DNA of 64,000 bases from the NCBI GenBank assembly GCA_036877525.1, contig JAZGTH010000068.1, positions 372,001 through 436,000 on the forward strand, in the 5' to 3' direction. Origin of the DNA: Chromobotia macracanthus (lineage: Eukaryota; Chordata; Actinopteri; Cypriniformes; Botiidae). Below the pieces are notes generated by a model, which was given only the letters and a program-made list of their open reading frames with translations, did no database searches and was not told the DNA's origin. The translations under genes and the position numbers were made by a program. How positions within the stretch are numbered: the first letter of the stretch is position 1; the number at the start of each line of letters is the position of its first letter. Below are positions 55,165-64,000 of the stretch, in pieces.

Positions 55165-56571
55165 TTGTTTTTCTTCAAAAAAACAAAATTCCCATTTTGG
55201 TTCTTGCAACACATTTCAAAAAAAGTTGGAACAGGAGCAATTTAGGGCTGGTAATCAGGTAAATTAGTTAAATAATTATGTGATTTGAAACAGGTGATGT
55301 CAACAGGTGATTGTAATTATGATTTGGTACAAAAGCAGCATCCAAGAAAGGTCTAGGCCTTTAGGAGCAAAGATGGGCCGAGGATCGCCAACAAATACGT
55401 GAGAAAATTATTGAAATGTTTAAAAACAATGTTTCTCAAAGAAAGATAGGAAGACATTTGCTACAACAGTGCATAACATAATTAAAAGATTCAAGGAATG
55501 TGGAGGAATTTCAGTGCGTAAAGGACAAGGGCGCAAGCCTAAGCTGAACAACCGTGCTCTCCGATCCCTCAGGCGGCACTGCATCAAGAATCGTCATTCA
55601 TCTATAAGCAATATCACCACATGGGCTCAGGACTACTTTGGCAATCTTTGTCAAGTACCACAATACGTAGTTACATCCACAAATGCCAGTTAAAACTGTA
55701 CTGTGCCAAAAGGAAGCCCTATGTTAACAGTGTCCAGAAGCGACTTCTCTGGGCTCTGAGGCATCTGGGATGGACCATCACACAGTGGAAACGTGTACTG
55801 TGGTCAGATGAATCAGTATTTCAGGTATTTTTTTGGGAGAAATGGACGCCGTGTGCTCCGGACCAAAGAAGAAAAGGATCATCCAGACTGTTACCAGCAA
55901 CAAGTCCAAAAGCCAGGGTCTGTCATGGTATGGGGTTGTGTCAGTGCCCTTGGTAAAGGTAACTTGCACTTCTGTGATGGCACCATTAATGCTCAAATGT
56001 ACATAGAGATTTTGGAGCACAATATGCTGCCTTCAAGAAGACATCTTTTCCAGGGACGTCCATGCATATATCAACAAGATAATGCAAAACCACATTCTGC
56101 ACACATTACAAAGTCCTGACTGTGGAGGAAGATGATACAGGTACTTGACTGGCCTGCCTGCAGTCCCGACCTGTCTCCAATAGAGAATGTGTGGCGCATT
56201 TTGAAGCGCAAAATGCGACAACGAAGACCCTGTACTGTTGCCCACCTTAAGACTTGTTTGCAGCAAGAATGGGACAAAATTACACCTGAAACACTTCTTC
56301 ACTTGGTGTCTTCAGTCCCTAAACGTCTTTTAAGTGTTGTGAAAAGGAATGGCAACATTACAAAGTGGTAAATGCTTTACCGTTCCAACTTTTTTTTAAA
56401 TGTGTTACAAGAACCAAAATAGGAATTTTGTTTTTTTTTTGAAGAAAAAACAATAAAAATCATTAGGAACACATTAAATGATGTGCTGTTGTATTGTCTG
56501 CAATGAAATACAAGTCAAAGTAAATTTAGAAATCACTACTTTTTTTATTTGTGTTTTCCATATTGTCTTCG
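55165..56571 (+). mobile_element. Tc1/mariner element, ends truncated
   Basis: Same family as 42792-44231 in opposite orientation. The inner repeats CAACACATTTCAAAAAAAG (55208) and, reversed, near 56388 are present. The outer repeat is missing on the left and is cut on the right after TTTTCCATATTGTC at 56571, where DIRS sequence begins. The junction suggests that the Tc1 copy was broken by the DIRS event or by a later deletion. Confidence 0.85.
55373..56371 (+). pseudogene. Tc1 transposase, broken
   Basis: MGRGSPT-type start near 55373 with early stops. A deletion of about 11 bases between GRHL and TVHNIIKRF near 55460 shifts the frame. The paired-like domain is in 55469-55693. LWSDESVFQVF (first Asp) is at about 55796-55828, followed by a base insertion in the T run near 55830. 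GSVMVWGCVSALG and YQQDNAKPHSAHI (second Asp) lie in 55793-56119, where a stop at 56117-56119 interrupts. WPACSPDLSPIENVWRILKR (Glu) is in 56132-56371. All three catalytic residues are encoded, but in different frames. Confidence 0.85.
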
Positions 56572-57292
56572 GCCAAACTTCCGCCCACTTTATCCCCATT
56601 GCTGTTAAGTGCAGTAGAGAGGGTACAGAATTTAGAGGGTACAGAACTCACGTCCTCCTCACTTCAATGGTGTTTTGCAGACTTTAGTAGTAGGAGAGCA
56701 GCATTTAGCATTGGCCAGGGAACTAGAGATTCTCTTGGCGAAAGAGGCTATAGAACATGTCCCCCCTCACATGAGAGATCTAGGCTTTTACAGCCGATAT
56801 GTTATAGTTCCCAAGAAGGACTGGGGGCCGCATACAATTCAAGATTTGCATTTCTTGAATTGGTCTCTGAGGAGATACAGATTCAAGATGTTAATGCTCA
56901 AGCAGATTGTGGGACAAATCTGGCCCAAGGACTGGTTTGTCAATATAGATCTGAAGGACACATATTTCCACATTGAAACATTGCCATAACACACAGTGCT
57001 TCTCAGGTTGGCTTTCAGGGGTGAGGCTCACCAATATCGAGTGCTTCCTTTCAGCCTAGCTCTATCACCTCAGATATCAGCCTAGCTTTGACTCCCTTGA
57101 GACTCCAGGACAAACACATTATAACTTAGACGACTGGATATTCATGGCCAGCTCTCAAGAATTACCTACAGGGCATTGAGATGTTGTGTTAGGTCATATG
57201 ATGTGCTTAGGGCTGGGACTCCCAAGGAAGAGTCCCCAACCCCAAGAAGAGCATGCTTTCTCCTGTTTAGAGAACCACTTTTCTAGGGGTAT
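56572..57292 (+). pseudogene. DIRS fragment, plus strand
   Basis: From KLPPTLSPLLLSAVERVQ (56568-56630) through VVGEQHLALARELE and AIEHVPPHMRDLGFYSRYVIVPKKDWG, then HTIQDLHFLNWSLRRYRFKM and DWFVNIDLKDTYFHI (first catalytic Asp), this is the pre-RT and RT region of a DIRS element. After stops near 56985 it continues with degraded blocks to PKKSMLSPV-like coding near 57240-57292. The YIDD box is replaced (YNLDDWIFMAS near 57120-57155, Leu-Asp-Asp). It meets an inverted copy at 57293. Confidence 0.75.
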
Positions 57293-57770
57293 TTTGAGGT
57301 CTCAATGCCATGGGGCTAACTCTTGGGAACTGGCCATGACCAGCCAGTCATCTATATAATTCAGTACACAGATACCCTGAAGTCTCAACAGAGCCAAGAC
57401 TGAGTCCACATACTTTGTGATGGATTGGGCAATAGAGCTAGGCTGAAAGGAAGCACTCGAAACAGGTAGGCTTTGCTCCCGAAAGTGAACATTAGACATT
57501 TCCTATGTTCTGGTAGTGAAAGTACACATCTTTCAGATCTATCATGACTAACCAGTCCTCGGACTGGATTTGACACACAATCTGTTTCAATGTCAATATC
57601 TTAAATCTGTATCTCCTTTTTGAGAACTATAAAATATCGGTTGTAAAAGTCTAGATCTCTCAAGTGAGGGAGAACAAAAGATATAGCCCCTTTCACTAAA
57701 AGTCTCTTGTTCCTGGGCCAACACTAAATGCTGCCCTCCTACCACCCCAGTCTATAAAGAATACAGGGCA
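57293..57770 (-). pseudogene. DIRS fragment, minus strand
   Basis: The minus-strand reading has ARELKTL-like sequence near 57715, KYRFKILTLKQIVCQIQ and DWLVMIDLKDVYFHY near 57520-57600. Then comes VDSVLALLRLQGICVLNYIDDWLVMASSQE with an intact YIDD box (57302-57400). It is related to, but clearly diverged from, the plus-strand copy that it faces. Stops are present. Confidence 0.75.
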
Positions 57771-57974
57771 GAATAGCATCTGACAGGACACAGCGATGCT
57801 CTGATATTTTAATTTCACAACACCTTATATCAATGTCTTAGGAGTTATGAAAATAACATTCATTCATTTCATTTATTTACATAATTTTGTCTGACAGCAG
57901 TAATATCATGTTTTTTGAGCTGCTATTTTACTCACAGCAAAGTTTGTTTTACAGGAAATTTCTTTGTATATGTT
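57771..57974. other. No recognised feature
   Basis: Short AT-rich spacer. Confidence 0.3.
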
Positions 57975-58890
57975 CTACATTTACATTTACAGGTTTTTAG
58001 CTGTTTTGAATATAGTGAGAGATGTAGCAGACCGAACAGAGTTTGGTAGATTATTCCACCAGCCAAAGGATAGTGAAGATGAACCTGCAAGCAATTTTTG
58101 ATTTTGTGACCTTTGCGGAGGGCATTACCAGGCGACGTTCTTTTTCTGACCGTAGGGATCTGGAAGGGGTGTAGATGTGAATGAGTTTGTGAAGGTAGGT
58201 TGGTACAGTAGTGATTTTATATGCAAGGATTAGAGATTTGAACTTGATACGCGCAGCAACTGATAGCCAGTAAAGGGCAATGAGGAGAGGTGCGACATGG
58301 GCCCTTTTAGGTTCCTTGAAGACCAGTCAAGCTGCTGCATTCTGAATCAGTTGCAGTGGTTTTATTGCCCGTGTTGGAAGGCTGGCCAACAGAGCATTGC
58401 AGTAGTCCAGCCTTGAAATGACAAGGGCATGGACAAGGAGCTGTGTTGCATGTTCAGTGAGGTAGGGCCACATTTTTCTGATGTTGTACAAGTGAAATCT
58501 GCATGGCCGTGTTGTTTTGGCAATGTGGTCAGAAAATGTCATCTGATCATCAAAGATTAAACCAAGGTTTCTGGCTGTCCGTGTTGGTGTTAGGGTCGTG
58601 GATCCAAGCTGAATAGTAAAATTGTGTTAGGGAGTCAGTTTACCTGGAAAGACTAGGAGTTCGGTCTTGGCTATGTTGAGTTGTAGGTGGAGTTTTGTCA
58701 TCCAGGTTGAGATGTCTTTCAGACAGGCAGATATGCGTGCTGTTACTGTGTGGTCATCAGGGTGGAAGGAGAAGATGATCTGGGTATCATCAGCATAGCA
58801 ATGGTAAGAGAAGCCATGTGATTGGATTATAGGACCTAATGATGTGGTGTAGATGGAGAACAGAAGAGGTCCAAGTTCTGTAATCTTTAT
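57975..58890 (-). pseudogene. L2/CR1-like LINE, RT to tail
   Basis: The left edge (ACATTTACATTTACAGG) is the tail on the minus strand. From 58890 inward the minus strand reads a LGPLLFSIYTTSLG-like region, the catalytic YADD at 58786-58797 (HCYADDTQIIFS), then LKDISTWMTKLHLQLN and LLVHALVISRLDYCNALLA with LQLIQNAA (58327-58470). This includes the end of the polymerase palm, so it extends further 5' than the copies at 45263 and 59345. Frameshifts are present, and the N-terminal half is missing. Confidence 0.8.
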
Positions 58891-59344
58891 TATATTATTT
58901 AAATTTCTAAATAGGCTTGTATGCTTTACTAATAGTGGTTGAGAGCAGAGTTACCATGGCAACCAGAACAGACAACTAAGGACAGCAACTTCTCCAACCC
59001 CAGTCAGTTATATGACAACACCAACGACCTCAGAATAATTATTATTATTATATTACCTTCTTAATATTATTATTTACCTTCTAGTAAAAGTGTTTTGGTT
59101 CATATTTATTCCTCAGTATTTATTTAGCATCTTTTATCTTGTCTGCTAACATATAATAATATACAAACCCGCCAAATAATCTGTTACACTTTTAGATAAT
59201 GCTTAGATGATTTGTAATGCCAAATGTTGCATTTTCAGTGTAAATGTGCATTTTAATAGTGATTTCATGCAATCTTATAGAGAATAAAAATTTATTTTAG
59301 AAAATAAATTAACTGAATACATTAGAGTATACTGAGTTTCCTCA

Positions 59345-60215
59345 TTTACATAACATTTAGTTATTTAGCAGACGCTTTTATCTAAAGCGACTTATAAAAG
59401 GACGAGAGCATTTTGCCTTGCAAGTCGACAAGCTAAGTGTACATAGCTAAATTTACAAGCGGACATTGTATTCTGCTACTAGAAATAGAATGAACTAGAG
59501 ACAAGGAGGTTTTTTTTTGAGGATAGGATAGGGCATTAGGGATTAGTCAGGTGTCTGCGAAACAGGTGAGTTTAGAGGTGTTTTTTAAAGGTTGTAATGG
59601 TCTCAGTGGATCGGATGGAGGCTGGGAGTTCATTCCACCACAAAGGAACAGAATAGATGAAAGTTTTACAGATTGATTTGGATTGATCAGACGTCACTCA
59701 TTGACTGACCATAGCTGGCGGGGACATATGTCTGGAGGAGTGAGTTGAGGTAGGAGGGAGAGGTTCCAGTTACTGTCCTAAAGGCAAGCATAAGAGATTT
59801 AAATTTAATGTGGGCGGCTACAGGTAGCCAGTGGAGTACAGTCAGCAAGTGTGTGACATGGGCGATTTTTGGTTGATTGAAGACCAGACGTGCTGCGGCA
59901 TTCTGTGTCATTTGCAGGGGTTTGGTGGCATTTGGTAGCCGAAGGCCAGCTAGAAGGGCATTGCAGTAGTCAAGCTTTGATATTACAAGTGCTTGGACTA
60001 GGAGCTGCGTTGTGTGCTCGGAGAGGAAGAGTCTGATTTTCCTGATGTTGTAAAGCATCAGGACCTGCAGGACTGAGAGATTGTTGCAATGTGTGGAGTG
60101 AATTTCAGCTGGTCATCAAACACCACTCCAAGGTTTCTAACGGACCGAGTGGGTGTAAGAATGGATGATCCAAGTTCAATTGTGAAGTTGTGTTCTAATG
60201 ATGGGTTGGCCGGTA
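59345..60215 (-). pseudogene. L2/CR1-like LINE, C-terminus and tail
   Basis: The plus-strand left edge, TTAGCAGACGCTTTTATCTAAAGCGACTTATA, is the 3' end on the minus strand. The frame 59687-60058 reads LLVQALVISKLDYCNALLAG, LQMTQNAAARLVFNQPK, LLTVLHWLPVAAHIKFKSLMLAF and a TSPSYLNSLL end. It is very close to 45263-46075, including the same upstream limit (GGGTTGGCCGGTATT near 60205 and 46025). The shared 5' limit suggests either similar truncation or one copy derived from the other. Confidence 0.8.
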
Positions 60216-61029
60216 TTTATGCAGAAAATGTGTTTTAAATTTACATTTAGTCTGGGGAAATAAAAGGACATTGTTAGATTACTGCATGTCTGCCATTAAA
60301 GAGTGAAAACAAATATGAATATACAAAGTAAAAATTACGAAATCACTGCCAATGTCTGGATTATTACTGTGCAAAGTTATGTCGTGGCAACAAATCTGGG
60401 ATTTTCACTTTTCCGGTTGCAACAACCTAACTAGTTACATTACATTGCATTTACTAGTTACATACAACATAAGTTGTGTCATCAGAATAGTTTGTCATCA
60501 GAATATGTTGCCGTTACGTAACAATTAACTTTTTTTGTTAGCTGGGAACTCGTCTTCTGTATTGGATGTGTTGTTCCCACTTGCTATATATTTATGGTTC
60601 TCAATACAATAAAAGATGTAATTAACGAGTTAGTAAAGTCAGCACTGCTACTGTACAGGAATAAAACTAAATTTTACAAAACACCCAAAAAGGTTTTTCC
60701 TGATAATTGCATAAAATATATCAAATTTATGCAGATGGGATCTCATGTCTCAGTCCTGTTACCCTAACACATTTGAAAAATTTATAACACTCCACAAAAC
60801 ACAAAACTTTTTAACAGGAAATTGAATCATCTGGATCTTCTAAAGACCATAGGAAGACCAATAATTAATTTTCCTTTTTTTGTGTATTTTATGATATTTT
60901 TAGCTATGATGTACAGGGTCAACAAACTGTCCTGTTACCTTTATTATTTGTTAGAAATTATATAATCTAATAATTTATATAATTTAATTAAATAATTTTA
61001 TAATTTATTAAAACATGCTCTTTGTTCTG
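60216..61029. other. No recognised feature
   Basis: AT-rich spacer. TTATAATTTAATTAAATAATTTATAATTTATT near 60960-61010 is low-complexity. Confidence 0.4.
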
Positions 61030-61945
61030 CTTGCTTGAAGAACCTTTAGTTAAAGGGAGCCAGGCTTGATATAAGGGATGAGAGCATGTTGGAACTCACT
61101 CAAACACTGTGGCTCCTCCAGAGCTGTTCAACTGAAGCATATAGTTGATTTGGCTGGGACTGAACTGAATAATGTGAATGCAGTGGCCAATTTGCGGGGA
61201 CTGAGATCAACTCATCATATTGCAAAGATAATTTGCAAAAGAAACTTAAAGAACAGGACTTGAAGTTGCTACAAGGTTTTAAAGATGGGTCTATAACCTT
61301 GGATCGAATATACCCTTTTCGAAGACTTGGTCTAACACCAGATTTAAAAGATACTTCAGGGCCTTTATTAGATTTGGAAGAGTTAAAGAATTTGGATTTA
61401 AATATGCTAGGGGGAGACTGTTGTATAGATGTTTTGTGAAAGTGTATAAGACATTTTTAGATAAGTGGAATGATACAGAGTGGAGAAGTAAACTTGTTTT
61501 AGATGAGGGAATAGAATAAAACCAGTGTGGGGAGTTTTGTATAAACCACCATTGACAAAATGTGTTGGCGATTTGCAGTGGAGGATTTTACATGGGATTG
61601 TAGCCATTAATGCTTTTATTTATGTTGTTAATCCCAGTGTTGACAACAAGTGCGTTGTTTGTGGATATAGAGAGACTGTTTTTCATTGTTATTTGAAATG
61701 TAGAAGATTAATACCATTGTTTGATCTATTAAGTTTGTTCTAAATGTGAAGAGGAAGATACTCAATGCCAATTTATTCTGGTTATAACCAGAAACAAAAA
61801 ATAAAATGGCAGTTAATTAACTTCTTAGTAGGTCAAGCAAAACTTGGTATACTAACCGCAAGAAAAGACAAAGTTGAGAATGTACATGGTCAAGAGATTT
61901 TTAGCCAGTTTTTAAAGCATTTGTTAGGTCTAGAATTATAATAGA
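61030..61945 (+). pseudogene. Tx1/L1-like LINE C-terminus
   Basis: Plus-strand frames 61078-61263, 61233-61439 and 61525-61743 read the C-terminal part of a LINE ORF2. KPPLTKCVGDLQWRILHGIV is followed by a zinc-binding-type cluster, CVVCGYRETVFHCYLKC (C-X2-C-X7-H-X4-C, 61651-61701), as found after the polymerase in the Tx1/L1 group. Then come WQLINFLVGQAKLGILTARK and a stop near 61940. Frameshifts at about 61255, 61430 and 61500 break it. This LINE type is different from the L2/CR1-like ones elsewhere in the window. Confidence 0.65.
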
Positions 61946-63399
61946 TTTTAGGTATTATAGAGCAATGAATAATGTTGAAACATTGGTGTTATAGGGATGC
62001 TGTTTGTAATGTGGTGGAAGGAGAGTTGTGTTTTGATTTAATGCGGAGCTAATTTTGTTATGAAATGAAAAGGGATGTAATTTATTTGTTAAAAAGCTCT
62101 CTCTTTTTCCCTCCTTATCCTCCTCACTGTGCATGCCAGTGCTGCCAGTGCCAAGACCACCACCACTATCATCATCAACCAGGGGATCTTATGAAGGTAG
62201 AACCTTCATAAGGGACCTTATGCGGCGGAAAACATGTTACTTTGACACATTTTGCTGTGTCTGCCTGAAGGATTTGTTTCTTTATTTCATGCAATTTCTA
62301 TGTGCCTCTCTAGCGTTTCTTCTCCATCTCTCTCTGATTATTTTGACAGATGCACAAAGACGCTGCACAGATCCCAAAAGAGAAGTTATTTAAAGATGTG
62401 ACTGGGCCAGCCCAATGTCAATTAAGAAAAGAACCAATGGACTGCTGATTAAAATGTCTCATGGGCTGGTCTGTCTGGTAAAAAAGACGCTGACTTTTTT
62501 GACAAATATATTAAACCACAAGACTCCAGTGCCATCAATGAATTAAGCAGAAAAAGGATGGGCAGTTGATATACGAGTTTTATAGGATAATCAAACAAAA
62601 ATAGTATGATGTATTGGCTCAAAAAGTATGTCACGCCAGCAGGAAAATACCGTCTTCCAGATGGCCAGTCCACCCCTGCTGCTCTGATGGAAAGTGGATA
62701 GGTTTATTATACAATTGAAAATCAGGATTGTGCCAAATTGGAGTCTATGACAAACAAATGAGGATATCTGGGTACAGGTAACATTGTTCATTTATATTTA
62801 CTACTGACTACAGATTTTTTTCTTTCCCTTTAATACATTAATACATTAGTATATTCACATAACAGCTATAATGAAACTGTAATGAAAATTACAAAACTTT
62901 ATTAATTTAAATGTATTTATTCATTTAGCTGTCTCTTTTATCAAAAGCAACTTATAAAACATGTATTTGATGTATTTAATGAAATCAATGTACCATTGAA
63001 TTATAGCAGGCTTCGTCCTTACACTGGCCTCAAATCAAAATTTTGAGCTGGCAACCTCTGGTTAAGTTGACACAAAATTATCTGTTGTTTGTCAAGGTTT
63101 GAATAATACTCTCAGTTATAATTGATGTTTGTATTAAAGGCATACGTTTTAAAAGAAATGTAATAAAATAGTTTTAAGAATACAGTACCTTAGAAAAACT
63201 TTGTCAGGCAGTGCCCTGTCTTCATAACAGAGAGTTTAGAATACCAAAATGTGTATATATACATATATATATTTATGTAAAGTACATTTAAAGGCCAAAA
63301 AAAGGTTTATTTCTTCTGACTGCCATTTAATTTATTCTTTAAATGGTAAAACACAAGGCTTGTGTGGGTCTTCTGTGGGTAAGCCCACAGTGGGTTGGC
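61946..63399. other. No recognised feature
   Basis: Unassigned. CTTATGAAGG/CCTTCATAAG at about 62188-62214 form a short hairpin. Frames of 60-86 residues show no motif. Confidence 0.35.
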
Positions 63400-64000
63400 C
63401 CACAGAAAACCCTCATGTGAGCCCAAAAGGGCAAAACGTCTCAAGTTGCAACCTGGTTCCCTGAGATAGGGAATGAGACACTGCGCCAGGCTTGATTGCA
63501 GAGGAACGCGTTTGAGGCCTATTTATTGGCAGGTCAAGGTCATGTGACACAGTGAGAGAAGGCCTGCCCCTAGATGCTGTGAAACATTGGCACAAAAACA
63601 TCAGGAGCAGAAATAGACTTACCAACCCAGGAGGACCTATGTGCCAGGAGTTCAAGAATTCAAGTCTAAGCTGTAAAATCTAATAAATGAGCTATAGGGG
63701 ACAGAGCTTTAGATGATGCTACACCCCTGGTAGAATGGGCTCTTATGCCCAAAGGTGACTAAGTCACAGGTCTTGTAGGCCAGGGTAATAGCATCTGTGA
63801 TACAGTGAGATAAGCACTGTTTTGTGATCACAGACTAACCTTTCACTAGATAGAAGGTTTGAAGTACCACCGGGTAATCCAAACCCGGGGGCAAATCCAA
63901 ACAGGCAGGGTCTACTGGTGGAGCTTGCAGATCCACTACCCTGAGTGATGTAAGAGCTAAAAGTGAAGCTACCTTAAGAGTCAGAAACTTATCTAAAACT
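63400..64000 (-). mobile_element. DIRS element, 3' edge only (runs off the window)
   Basis: GGTTCCCTGAGATAGGGAATGAGACACTGCGCC at about 63450-63485 resembles the inverted edge of fish DIRS elements. GTGATGTAAGAGCTAAAAGT...ACCTTAAGAGTCAGAAACTTATC near 63944-63995 matches 32863-32915 inside the DIRS element there, in the same orientation. The tyrosine recombinase end therefore enters the window and the rest lies beyond 64000. Confidence 0.65.

Noticed and set aside
63249..63280. TATATA-rich stretch as a promoter
   Set aside because: Simple AT repeat with no gene downstream.

Overview
The window is eukaryotic and almost certainly from a teleost fish. It is AT-rich and non-coding by bacterial standards. 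It is packed with repeat classes typical of teleost genomes: Tc1/mariner transposons, Ty3/gypsy chromoviruses of the Tf1/sushi type, DIRS elements, L2/CR1/Rex-like and Tx1/L1-like LINEs, tRNA-headed SINEs, an endogenous retrovirus (ERV) and CT/GT microsatellites. An otophysan such as a catfish or characin is a guess only. I found no host protein-coding exon, rRNA or tRNA gene that I can defend.

Layout. 1-708 is a partial LTR-like repeat, whose full-length relative lies at 20816-21994. 1306-5985 is a minus-strand ERV remnant (env, integrase start, RNase H, protease, a PBS matching tRNA-Ser) that has lost its reverse transcriptase. 8400-12666 holds degraded plus-strand LINE pieces and a SINE. 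13560-15560 is the least repetitive stretch and may contain conserved non-coding elements. 15728-16416 is half of a Tc1 element. 17570-22215 is an old gypsy element split by the 20816-21994 solo LTR. 22245-26945 is a patchwork of LINE pieces on both strands. 28195-28900 is another Tc1 relic. 29865-31802 holds LTR-like repeats, one with a perfect target duplication. 32396-34807 is a DIRS element with inverted ends. 35690-38165 and 44570-45150 contain copies of a non-coding repeat family with two 30-bp tandem arrays between them. 42689-44390 is a Tc1 element inside a perfect inverted repeat. 45263-46692 has LINE and SINE pieces.

The best-preserved unit is the gypsy element at 47441-52593. Its two 451-bp LTRs differ at 4 positions that I count, and it is flanked by the 5-bp duplication ATATG. 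Gag and pol read as one ORF, broken by two single-base indels and two CGA-to-TGA stops. The gag start codon and the polyadenylation signal lie inside the 5' LTR. The ten bases at the predicted RNA start can pair with the bases just after the LTR, as expected of a self-primed Tf1/sushi-type element.

After that come a nested solo LTR (53050-53657), another Tc1 relic (55165-56571), two DIRS fragments in inverted orientation (56572-57770), two minus-strand LINE tails (57975-60215), a Tx1/L1-like LINE C-terminus (61030-61945) and the edge of another DIRS element (63400-64000). The genes here do not form a pathway. They are independent mobile elements in various states of decay, often inserted into each other. 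I did not find a convincing undescribed system; the gypsy priming and coding arrangement and the Tc1-centred palindrome are the observations most worth checking.
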